Assembly: GCA_000750105.3 (NCBI GenBank)
Contig: JPHH03000030.1
Span: 186,001-250,000, forward strand
Reading direction: 5' to 3'
From: Tolypocladium sp. Sup5 PDA-1
Taxonomy: Eukaryota; Ascomycota; Sordariomycetes; Hypocreales; Ophiocordycipitaceae
DNA length: 64,000 bases
The notes beneath the pieces were generated by a model. It saw only the letters and a list, made by a program, of their open reading frames with translations, was not told the origin of the DNA and made no database searches. Below are positions 56,813 through 64,000 of the stretch, one piece after another; within the stretch, counting starts at the first letter, position 1; each line of letters begins with the position of its first letter. A program made the position numbers and the translations under genes.

Positions 56813-57515
56813 TTTAGACGAGTACGGTTGTTCGTGAATGGTATACTGTGAGTGATGGTGTCTCTCGGTGAGGATGTTCCTCTTCAGTGATGGCTGTTAT
56901 GAATAGCCGTTCGGCCAATCTGTACGACGGCCGTTGAAGACCGAGGCTTGATGTCGTTTACGCCCTTTGTCTTGATGTCAGCCAATGGCTTAGTGAAGGA
57001 TTTCAGGTGAATGCGCCCGTGAAAATCACATCGCGCAAAAGGTAGATTTATAATTGATTGCGTGCTGACGACATTTCGAAGTGACGGCATCGGAGACGGC
57101 GGATGACGTCGGGACTAACTCCGTCGGGGCGCCGGCACCCCGTGGGCACAACACCATGGAAGAGTGAGCACATGGTCGCGGAGAATCGCAGTGGCAATGT
57201 ATCTGCAGTTCCCAGTGTTGCAGTCAATACAGTCATGGTAGACTGACGTGATTGTCCCATCGTAGAATGAAAACTGTATAAATGAGAATCGGGTGCGTCT
57301 AGGCCCGAAGCTCTCTGCTCTATAATGTAATGTAGAGTAATGTAACGTAAATAAAAGATCCCGCTTATGCTTGAAACGATGGTGAAAACGAATCGCCTGC
57401 TAAGATGATGTAACGCGAGATAAAACTCGATATGCAGTATCGTTGTTGGGTATCATGACCTCTCGACACCCATCCGCTGTAAAATCTGCACGGCGTATAA
57501 ATGGACGTCACCTCC
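56813..57515. other. Intergenic DNA, 0.7 kb
   Basis: Promoter of the epoxide hydrolase gene and 3' flank of the transporter gene. A short 68-codon minus frame at 56,884-57,090 has no signature. An AT-rich patch at 57,310-57,360 could hold 3'-end signals. Nothing else seen. Confidence 0.5.
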
Positions 57516-59324
57516 TCACGAGGCCTCATCCGCCACGTCCCGCGCCTCGTCCTGGATCTGCTTCTTGGACAACCGCGGGTTCCGAAGGGCCAGCGCAAAC
57601 CCAATCATGGGGACGCAGAGGCACAGGCCCGCGATGCAGAGCAGCCGCTGGACGTGCTGGTAGCTCATGATGATGGCGGCGCGGATCTCGGTGCCCACGG
57701 GGTAGTCCTTGACGACCGGGAAGGGCGAGTCGTACATTGCCTGGGCTAGCGTGCCGTTGGGCTGGAAGGCGAGGTTGGCCGTCAACGCCGGGAGCAGCGT
57801 TTGCGTCCAGATTGCGCCGGCCAGGCATGTGCCGAATGCGCTGCCCACGTTGTAAAAGGACAGGTAGAGGCCGGTCAGAATCGCGACGTGATCGCGGGTG
57901 GCCGAGGCCTGGATGGACGCCTGCGTCGGATACGCAAACAGACCGCTGGCCAGGCCGAGAAGGACCTGGCCGCCGATGACGCCTGACTTGGAGTGGATCG
58001 ATGCACCGCCCGGAAAGCTGTATAACACAAAGTATCCGACCATGAACAGGCACGTCCCCGCCACGATGATGTACTTGAGCCGTCGGAATCTATAGACAAT
58101 CGCGCCGACAATGACTCCGCTGACGACGCCGAAGAATGAAAAAAAGGACAGGATGCGCGTGGCCGTCTCGATGGAAAAGTCAAAGGCGACGATGAGGACG
58201 GTGTAGAGGTAGTTGCCCTGGACGTACCAGGCAAAGTTGAGCAGGCTCCTGACGGCCAAGGCTGCCCAGACGCCCCGATCTGTCAGTAAATGGAACGGCA
58301 CGAGCGGCGTCCTCGCCCCTTTTCGTTCCCAGAAGATGAAGACGGGGACGAGGATGGAGCCAATGACGAGCGAGGCGATGATGCCCGGGTTGCGCCAGTG
58401 CGAGACTGTGCCCCCGACAATGGTCAGGGGCGCGAGGATGAGACTAAACGCAGACACCAGGGTCACCAGGCCGACGACGTCGAGTTGGTGGAACAGGCTG
58501 CTGCGCGCCTTGCCGAGGCCCAGATACTGCATCGTGCTACTGAAGCCCTTTGGCGTGCCGCCCTTGGGCATGATGACGCGGCGTTCGATGGAGTAGAGGG
58601 TGATGAGCAGCGGCATGGAGGCGATGGGGTAGATGATGCACCACATGCCGATGCCCCAGCGCCAGGTGGTCACGGACAGCACGGCCGAGGTGACGCTGCC
58701 GCTGATCCATGTATTGATGATGAATGGCAGCGCGGGGATGTAGCTGAAGAAGACGCGGGCCCGCATGGACGAGAAGTCGGCGACGAGGACCTCGAGCAGC
58801 AGCACGATGCATGTATAGCCGACCTGGTACACGACTGCGCCGGCGCAAAAGGCGTACACGGAAGAGGCGGTCGACTCGATGGCCATGCCGACGACGTAGC
58901 AGACGGTGGAAATGGCCACGATCTCGAAGCGGCCGAAGACGTCGGCGATCTTGGCGGCGGTCGGCTGCACGGCCACGGCGATGACGCTGCGCAGCACGTT
59001 GATGGTCGAGAGGTACGAGTGCAGCGAGAAGCTGGACGTGGCGTAGGGCTGGTACGTGGAGCGGACCTGGCTCTCGAGGCCGTAGGCGTAGCCGACGAGG
59101 AATATGCCCCAGAAGAGCCAGACGCGCTCGAGGGTGGTGAGCTGCGAGGAGACGATTTCCATGCGGGCGACCCCGGGGGCTCGGCTGCGGATAGGGGGCT
59201 CGACGGGGAGCAGCTGCTGCTCGGCATCGTGGAGGCTCCGGCCGGCGGAGGACGACTCGGGACGGCCCGTCGAGGAGGGGTGTTGAGGGCCCAGGAGGGG
59301 CGCCGTTTCGCCTGAAAGCGACAT
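57516..59324 (-). CDS. Siderophore-iron transporter, MFS (Sit1/MirB type)
   Basis: Intronless, 602 residues from Met at 59,324; an upstream in-frame ATG at 59,417 would add 31 residues unlike the family. The N-terminal tail is hydrophilic with an ETAPLL motif. About 14 hydrophobic segments follow, opening with VWLFWGIFLVGYAYGLESQ. Hallmarks of the siderophore-iron transporter family include YATSSFSLHSYLSTINVLRS, the KIADVFGR loop, and YNVGSAFGTCLAGAIWTQ. These plasma-membrane proton symporters import ferric siderophores such as triacetylfusarinine, ferrichrome or enterobactin; the exact one cannot be read from sequence. A TATA element and an iron-type GATA site lie upstream, pointing to repression by an SreA-like factor in iron-replete cells. 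Confidence 0.93.
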   Translation of the reverse strand: MSLSGETAPLLGPQHPSSTGRPESSSAGRSLHDAEQQLLPVEPPIRSRAPGVARMEIVSSQLTTLERVWLFWGIFLVGYAYGLESQVRSTYQPYATSSFSLHSYLSTINVLRSVIAVAVQPTAAKIADVFGRFEIVAISTVCYVVGMAIESTASSVYAFCAGAVVYQVGYTCIVLLLEVLVADFSSMRARVFFSYIPALPFIINTWISGSVTSAVLSVTTWRWGIGMWCIIYPIASMPLLITLYSIERRVIMPKGGTPKGFSSTMQYLGLGKARSSLFHQLDVVGLVTLVSAFSLILAPLTIVGGTVSHWRNPGIIASLVIGSILVPVFIFWERKGARTPLVPFHLLTDRGVWAALAVRSLLNFAWYVQGNYLYTVLIVAFDFSIETATRILSFFSFFGVVSGVIVGAIVYRFRRLKYIIVAGTCLFMVGYFVLYSFPGGASIHSKSGVIGGQVLLGLASGLFAYPTQASIQASATRDHVAILTGLYLSFYNVGSAFGTCLAGAIWTQTLLPALTANLAFQPNGTLAQAMYDSPFPVVKDYPVGTEIRAAIIMSYQHVQRLLCIAGLCLCVPMIGFALALRNPRLSKKQIQDEARDVADEAS

Positions 59325-59421
59325 GCTGACGGCGGTTGGCGAGCACGCGGCAACGCCTCCTGCTCGGAACTGGAGAACGTAGAGTCGAGTCGGGTCGAGT
59401 CGAGTCGTTGCTCGCACGAGG

Positions 59422-59429
59422 CTCTTATA
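59422..59429 (-). promoter_or_regulatory. TATA box of the siderophore transporter gene
   Basis: On the minus strand the sequence reads TATAAGAG, about 100 bp upstream of the ATG at 59,324. The spacing favours Met at 59,324 over the ATG at 59,417, which lies almost on the TATA box. Confidence 0.6.
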
Positions 59430-59519
59430 TCGCAGCTGGATGGGGAGTCATATCATCGACGGCCAGGTTGCTCGTGCAGGAGCTGGAGACGCGCGGGAGG
59501 GCCGGGGCCGGGGTTTCGG

Positions 59520-59580
59520 GCGCAGAAAAGACGCAGAAAAGACGCAGAAGAGACGCAGAAGAGACGCAAAGACGCAGAGG
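59520..59580. repeat. AGACGCAGAA-type tandem repeat
   Basis: Five to six imperfect tandem units of 10-12 bp (ACGCAGAAAAG, ACGCAGAAGAG and variants) between the transporter TATA box and the GATA site. Minisatellite in a promoter; purine-rich on the plus strand. Confidence 0.75.
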
Positions 59581-59608
59581 CTGCGTTGCACGGCATGGCG
59601 GATGCAGG

Positions 59609-59617
59609 ATCAGATAA
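59609..59617 (+). promoter_or_regulatory. SreA-type GATA site upstream of siderophore transporter
   Basis: ATCAGATAA, a perfect match to the ATCWGATAA consensus established for the fungal iron repressor SreA (and its Urbs1/SRE relatives), lies 285 bp upstream of the transporter ATG. A known role is to switch off siderophore genes when iron is plentiful. It matches in both core and flanks, where a bare GATA would be uninformative. Confidence 0.65.
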
Positions 59618-60122
59618 GATCAACGGGCGGCGTGGATATTAATACAGTCAGTGCACGGCGGGCCGTCCCAGGCAGCCGCCAGACCCCACCTTCCCGCCCG
59701 TCATCTGACGGGTACGTACCCCGTCTTGCTGCAACGGGTAAGCCGGCCTCGGCGATGCACATCCCTGCGTCTGTTTCTTTGTTATTATTGAACCTGATTC
59801 TACTTGGAAAGATTCTGTTTGAGGATACCAGGCTTACGAGTGCAGAGCATGCTGTTTTCATCGCTGTTTTGCAGGCTGATGTGCTCAGCCGGCACCTGGG
59901 GGCCATGCGGGCTTACACGGCACAGAGATGATTCACTCGGCGTTATCGAAACGAGGCAGCTGACCCTTTCGGAATCCGAGCAACTTAATAATTAGCGAAT
60001 GAGCACGAGGCGCCGCCGTCGTCGGGCAGCAGCTGACCCGACCCCATGCCCACTGCCTGACGCAAAACACGGCTGCAGTTACCTACTCGGTACATGTCTC
60101 AGACCCCCTGTGCTTCTCCCGC

Positions 60123-60869
60123 TCACGGCGACGGCCCCGAGAACGGATCGTTGGATGGGTCCGTGTTGCGCTCGTACTCGGAGTCGTTCGCAATGTCGGC
60201 GGCCACGTCCTCGCCGTACTGCGCCGCCACGAACGCGTACATCATGTCGATGCCCGCCGAGATGCCCGACGACGTCCACACCTTGCCGTCGTCGACCCAG
60301 CGCGCGTGCCGGATCCAGTCGACGTTGGGACCTTGCGTCTTGACCTGCACCCGACGACGTTAGACGCGGCGCTGCCTCTGAAGTCTGAACAACTGAACCG
60401 AGGTTGATCAAGGACCAGGGCAACAAATACGCACCCACTCAAACGACACCTTGTTCGACGTCGCCCGCCGGCCGTCCAGCACGCCCGCCCGCGCCGCCAG
60501 CGCGCTCCCCGTGCACACCGTCAGCAGGAAGCGCAGCCGCGGGAACGCCGCGCGGATGTAGGCCACCTCGGCCGCCCGCGCCTCCGCGTCGCGCGTGCCC
60601 CTGCCGCCGGGCACGAGCAGCACCTCGACGTCGTCGGGCGGCTGCAGCAGCGTGTGCGTGGGCACGACGCGCTGCCCGATGCGCTGCTGGCCCATGTCGG
60701 GCGTGCGGGTCGACACGGGGGCGGCGGACGGGGCGATGACGGCGAGGGAGAGGCCGTGCGTGCGGGAGAGCATGTTGAGCACGTCGAGGGGGCCGAAGAC
60801 GTCGAGCGCCTGGAAGCCGTCGAAGAGCAGCACGGCGTACTTTGTGGGGGGCTTGGGTTTGCTGTCCAT
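60123..60869 (-). CDS. DJ-1/PfpI (ThiJ) family protein
   Basis: Two minus-strand exons, 60435-60869 and 60123-60344, with a 90-bp intron, encode 218 residues. The class I glutamine-amidotransferase-like fold is clear: YAVLLFDGFQALDVFGPLDVL at 11-31, LLVPGGRGTR at 84-93, and the nucleophile elbow LTVCTGSALAARAGVLDGRRAT at 116-137 with Cys119. The C-terminal part has VTSSGISAGIDM-like sequence (WTSSGISAGIDMMYAFV). The sequence is closest in pattern to isonitrile-hydratase-like and other fungal ThiJ/PfpI proteins. Possible roles are isonitrile hydration, glyoxalase-like or stress chaperone functions; sequence alone does not decide. Cytosolic; no targeting signal. Confidence 0.9.
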
Positions 60870-61966
60870 GGTGATGATGAGGTGAAGTGAGGTGAGCGTG
60901 AGTCAGTTTGTAAAGGTGAAACTCGTTGCTGCTAATTCGCTCGTGAGGAAACGTTGAGCTTCCATCATACAGGGACAGACAGCCCTTTTGTATTCATCGG
61001 ATCCCGATCCACAACCTGAAATTTGTCAGCAAGAGATTGTTTGTGTCGTACACGCCAGTTCTCGCCATCTGTTTGCCGGGTGCTGCATTCACTTGTATCG
61101 TGTTGTCGTTATCTGTTGGCTGATGAGTGGTGAGCTGCGGACTAGTGATGGACGATGTGTTGAAATGCGAAACGGCTGGCTCCGGTCTGGTGCATGCAAG
61201 CGCTTGTTTGTCACCACTTCGGTAAGTGAAGACGGTAAACGAGGTAAACTTTTTTATTGCATTTGCCGCGGTTCCTTGTAATTCGTCTCGACGGATGAGG
61301 ATGGGAATTGACACCCGGATGGTGTTGCGTCCGCGGCATCCGTGAGCGGTTAGGACGGGCACTGCGAGACGGCAACTTACACCAGAATTGCGGTGTTCTG
61401 CTCCTGTATGACCTGGCCCGGCATCTAACACTCACCCTATCAACACTCGCATCGTGCACAAAGCCGAACACGGCTATCCAACCATCCCTCATCGTGAAAA
61501 CCTTCGCTTATCGCAGAGTCATGCTGCCGGCTCTCGGTGATGCGGCGGGCGACCTTCGCGGGATGGCCGGCGACCTCCGGGACCTGCGGCGGGGCCCCGT
61601 ACAAACGCCCACGGGGGCGTTTGAGTGCACATTCGGTCGAGTGATTGGCTGGCTGGCTCTCGCGTTGGTCGTATTTCGCGGGTTTGGAGAAACCGAGCGC
61701 CTGAGCCTCAACCACAGCCTCCAATGCTCGGTGAGGGTGTTTGGGGCGTCATTTATACGCAGTTGAGCGCGGTATAAGAGGCTCCTGGTCTCGAGACTGG
61801 ACGTGAGGTGGCCAAGAGTCGGAATGTCAACGATTTAGCTACAGTGGTGTCACTTACACCGATTTATATCAACTCGTGTATACCAACCGGCCCACCATCG
61901 TCAACCCGTTCTTCATCTCAGCCAACAGCACCAATGCCTCACAGGCTATCCTGCAGCAACAGCAAC
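60870..61966. other. 1.1-kb intergenic region between divergent genes
   Basis: Carries the promoters of the DJ-1 gene (minus) and the tubby-like gene (plus). A perfect 8-bp inverted repeat with a 4-bp loop, AAACGCCC/GGGCGTTT, is at 61,603-61,622, and a GGTATAAGAG TATA candidate is at 61,771-61,780. Frames at 60,994-61,766 show no conserved motif. Confidence 0.5.
61771..61780 (+). promoter_or_regulatory. Candidate TATA box of the tubby-like gene
   Basis: GGTATAAGAG about 190 bp upstream of the preferred ATG at 61,967 and about 155 bp upstream of the alternative ATG at 61,934. Confidence 0.4.
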
Positions 61967-62560
61967 ATGCCACGCATCTTCAAGATCGCCCGCCCCCTGT
62001 TCAAGCACCGCTACGACGCCCACCCCAACGACGGCGCCGCCTCGCTGTACGTGCACATGCGGCCCGTCACCAACAACCTGCCCGACCTCACGCTGCACGG
62101 CGGGCCCGACGCGACCTCCCCCGTCGTCGCCGTCTGCCACATGCCGCACTTTTCGCAAAACTTCAAGATCGGCCTGGGCGACCCCTCGGCGGTGGACGAC
62201 GCGGTGCGCTGGGAGGACATGAACAAGGCCAACGTGTCGGGCACGCGGCACTGCTGGGCGATGGACCTGCCGGCGCCGAACTCGGGCGGCGACATCGCGC
62301 GGCGGAGGTTTGTGTGGAAGCGCACGCGCAAGGTTGCCGTGGATGGCATGAAGACGTCGGGGCTGAGCCCGCGTAACTGGAAGCTGCTGGAGGACATGGA
62401 CGGCGAGGGAGAGGGAGAGGGAGAGGTTTTGGCTGTGTTTACGAGTGACCTTTCGCGGGGCAAGGCTGGTGCGTTGCAGGTCAATGTGGGCATTGGAGGA
62501 GAGTGGGAGACCATGGTGTTAATTACGTGCCTAGCTTTGTATGAGCGGTCGCGGCGGTGA
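61967..62560 (+). CDS. Small fungal protein with tubby-C-like fold (putative)
   Basis: Intronless, 197 residues from 61,967 (MPRIFKIARPLFKHRYDAHPND). In-frame ATGs upstream at 61,934 and 61,808 would only add Ser/Pro-rich sequence; 61,967 has A at -3 and the family-like start. Blocks DLTLHGGPDATSPVVAVCHM and GLGDP, then RRRFVWKRTRK, a GLSPRNWKLLED block and a final GEWETMVLITCLALYERSRR helix, fit the short tubby C-terminal-like proteins common in ascomycetes. The hydrophobic C-terminal helix inside a beta barrel is typical of that fold. A GEGEGEGE run near residue 147 comes from a GAGGGA repeat. The biological role is unknown; membrane phosphoinositide binding is known for true Tubby proteins only. 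Confidence 0.72.
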   Translation: MPRIFKIARPLFKHRYDAHPNDGAASLYVHMRPVTNNLPDLTLHGGPDATSPVVAVCHMPHFSQNFKIGLGDPSAVDDAVRWEDMNKANVSGTRHCWAMDLPAPNSGGDIARRRFVWKRTRKVAVDGMKTSGLSPRNWKLLEDMDGEGEGEGEVLAVFTSDLSRGKAGALQVNVGIGGEWETMVLITCLALYERSRR

Positions 62561-62913
62561 GTCTTGCGGGAGCGTTGGGTTGTTTGCGGGTCAAATCTGT
62601 ATAGTAATGGCCGGGGAGGGTGTGGATGCTCATGTGTAGTATAGTGTCAAGCTTGAAGCGATATAGCGAGCGAAATGAGATGTCTGTTTCGATTCTGCGA
62701 TGAGGTTCAGTTTGAGATGAGGCTGACCGCACGGATTGGGAAAACCACGCCGTCACCTCGAGCAGTGCCAACACGAAGCGCACTGGCAATTTCATATATA
62801 TTCTCAGTTAAATCATGTCGCGGACCCAAAAGACACGCCCCCTTACGGCACCCGCGTACAGCTGTCTCTTCTAGAACACCTCTACTCCTCGAAGCCATTG
62901 AAGGCAGGACAGC
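62561..62913. other. 3' flanks of convergent genes
   Basis: The tubby-like gene and the exonuclease-like gene converge on this 350-bp stretch. No gene or repeat visible. Confidence 0.5.
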
Positions 62914-63651
62914 TTAAAAGTCCAACCCAGTCGGCGCCAAAGCCATGTGCTCTCCTTGGCCAGTAAAGTCGGCAGCCTGCCCCTGCTCAACCCACCTCTT
63001 GGACGCCTTCATCACCTGTTCCTTTTCTCCTCGCTTCAGCCTGTCGTTCAAACGGAAGTGCATGATATGAAGGAACTTGACATCGAAAATGCACATAGCT
63101 GCGGCGTCAGCCGACAGCGGGCGCTGGTTGAACATCTTCTGGCCTCCGGCGCCGTTGCGTCTCTTGATGGTCTTGTTAAACTCCTCCACCTCCTCGGCCG
63201 AGTCCATGCCGATCTCGCCGAGAAAGATATCTGCGAACGAGCGGAGGGACCGCTTATCGAGGGACTGGCGAATGACGACCTCCATGAGCTGCAGGTCCTG
63301 CACGCCGCCGAGGCGGATCCCGTAGTTGTGGTAGAGCGCGTGCGCGTCGCTGCGCACGTCGAAAAAGGCCTTTTTAATTTCGCTGGACTCGAGGATGTCC
63401 TTGAGGGTGCGGCCACTCTCCGTCCCGGGCGTTGAGAAGGCTTTCTCGCCCAAGGATAGGACGTCGATGAGGAACGGGCGCGGCTCTTTAAAAAAGGAGA
63501 CTGAGAGAACGGAGACGGAGCCGTTATCACCCTGGACGTCCAAGTAGAGCAATGTCCAGAAGGGCTTCAGTTCGCCGAGATAGTCGATGAAATTGGCCAG
63601 CTGGAAGGCCTGGTCGATCCAGTCTGCGGAGGTAACTTTGGCGGCTTCCAT
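62914..63651 (-). CDS. 3'-5' exonuclease-like (DEDD fold) protein with altered active site
   Basis: Intronless, 245 residues. The sequence follows the ribonuclease-D/EXD-type exonuclease fold: LLYLDVQGDNGSVSVLSV at 34-51 (Exo I region), AFFDVRSDAHALYHNYGIRL at 95-114 (Exo II region, with VQDLQLMEV after it), and QRPLSADAAAMCIFDVKFL at 176-194 (Exo III region). In active members Exo I is D-x-E and Exo III is Y-x3-D. Here Exo I is Asp38-Val-Gln40, so the metal-binding Glu is Gln, and Exo III reads Met186-x3-Asp190, so Tyr is lost. Catalysis may be weak or absent. Similar fungal proteins usually keep D-x-E. The protein lacks targeting signals; a nucleic-acid-binding role is possible. Confidence 0.82.
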   Translation of the reverse strand: MEAAKVTSADWIDQAFQLANFIDYLGELKPFWTLLYLDVQGDNGSVSVLSVSFFKEPRPFLIDVLSLGEKAFSTPGTESGRTLKDILESSEIKKAFFDVRSDAHALYHNYGIRLGGVQDLQLMEVVIRQSLDKRSLRSFADIFLGEIGMDSAEEVEEFNKTIKRRNGAGGQKMFNQRPLSADAAAMCIFDVKFLHIMHFRLNDRLKRGEKEQVMKASKRWVEQGQAADFTGQGEHMALAPTGLDF

Positions 63652-64000
63652 GGTTGAGAATGGTGAGAAGAGGGTTTGTTGACTGATTGAACTACCCGTG
63701 GATGATGAAGAGAGTGGAGAGAGAGGGACACCTCAGCAACTCGGGTTTAAGTACCCGGGGTGGTGTAGTTAATCACATTAACTTCTACAGTGACTGGAGT
63801 TGGACGCGTAGCCCCTTGATAAACTGGATAATTGAATTCGACTAAAAGGTGGGTTGAAAAGAGCAAGTTGGCAGTGAACCTTGGAAGACGAAGAAAACGG
63901 CGGCATGAGCCCCTTGATCTTACGCTTGTGGATGAAAGGGCGGGCTACTTGGTTAATTCATGTGTCCGCCCCAAGTTCTCTTCAACTGGATTCGTTTTCC
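63652..64000. other. Upstream region of exonuclease-like gene
   Basis: About 350 bp to the window end. It holds the promoter and leader of the minus-strand gene, purine-rich near 63,700-63,730. No gene is visible. Confidence 0.45.

Larger units (their letters stand above)
59325..60122. other. Intergenic DNA, transporter promoter
   Basis: About 0.8 kb upstream of the transporter, downstream of the DJ-1 gene (both minus strand). Apart from the TATA box, minisatellite and GATA site listed separately, a GTCGA-rich run lies at 59,385-59,408. No credible ORF. Confidence 0.5.

Noticed and set aside
59325..59417. N-terminal 31-residue extension of the siderophore transporter
   Set aside because: The upstream ATG sits almost on the TATA element and the extra residues do not resemble family N-termini.
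57516..60869. Iron/siderophore biosynthetic gene cluster
   Set aside because: Only a transporter with an SreA-type site is present. No NRPS, ornithine monooxygenase or acyltransferase is seen nearby, and DJ-1 is not diagnostic.
1..64000. tRNA and rRNA genes
   Set aside because: A scan by eye for B-box (GGTTCGANTCC) and rRNA-like segments found no convincing match; a covariance-model scan would decide.

Overview
The window is nuclear DNA of a filamentous ascomycete (Pezizomycotina; a sordariomycete, possibly hypocrealean, is my inference). The grounds are short introns of about 47-88 bp with GTRNGT-type donors and CTRAY-like branch points, typical ascomycete families (NmrA-like, GH105, DUF6590, Sit1-type siderophore transporter, fungal PPxY membrane protein), and a two-speed layout: a very AT-rich, almost CpA/TpG-free block next to GC-rich single-copy genes.

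Positions 1 to about 26,750 are a dead repeat block that carries the signature of repeat-induced point mutation (RIP): stop codons everywhere, CA and TG nearly absent, TA in excess, no intact ORF. Its structure is still readable. A giant inverted repeat occupies most of it: left arm 1-10,796, right arm about 11,162-22,970, with a spacer of about 370 bp. Each arm carries a degenerate Ty3/Gypsy polyprotein (plus strand on the left, minus strand on the right), then about 4.8 kb of unassigned repeat with a 120-bp tandem duplication, then a 0.55-0.62 kb element with 10-bp terminal inverted repeats and a 24-bp minisatellite. The right arm has two younger, less mutated insertions: a 433-bp solo LTR with 5-bp target duplications, and a full copy of the 0.6-kb element. 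From about 26,750 to 27,000 the composition switches to gene-bearing DNA.

From 27.2 kb onward I support 16 protein genes. In order they are: NmrA-like oxidoreductase (-); GH105-type unsaturated rhamnogalacturonyl hydrolase (+); conserved fungal protein of unknown function (-); a 13-exon DUF6590 protein of 1,560 residues (+); SDR oxidoreductase (+); PPxY single-pass membrane protein (-); F-box protein (-); WSC-like, Cys/His/Pro-repeat GPI-type wall protein (+); protein-L-isoaspartate methyltransferase (-); Bsd2/Ndfip-like ubiquitin-ligase adaptor (-); Cbp6/UQCC2-like complex III assembly factor (+); mitochondrial citrate carrier Ctp1 (-); epoxide hydrolase (-); siderophore-iron transporter (-) with a perfect SreA-type GATA site upstream; DJ-1/PfpI protein (-); tubby-C-like small protein (+); and a DEDD exonuclease-like protein with altered catalytic residues (-), counted with the previous as the last pair.

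The genes do not form an obvious biosynthetic cluster. Small functional themes are mitochondrial (citrate carrier, complex III assembly factor, possibly mitochondrial isoaspartyl methyltransferase) and Rsp5/ubiquitin-linked (PPxY protein, Bsd2-like adaptor, F-box protein). The stretches 28.2-31.1, 33.6-34.8, 40.2-42.1 and 46.3-48.3 kb hold only fragments, some of which look like decayed or undetected genes.
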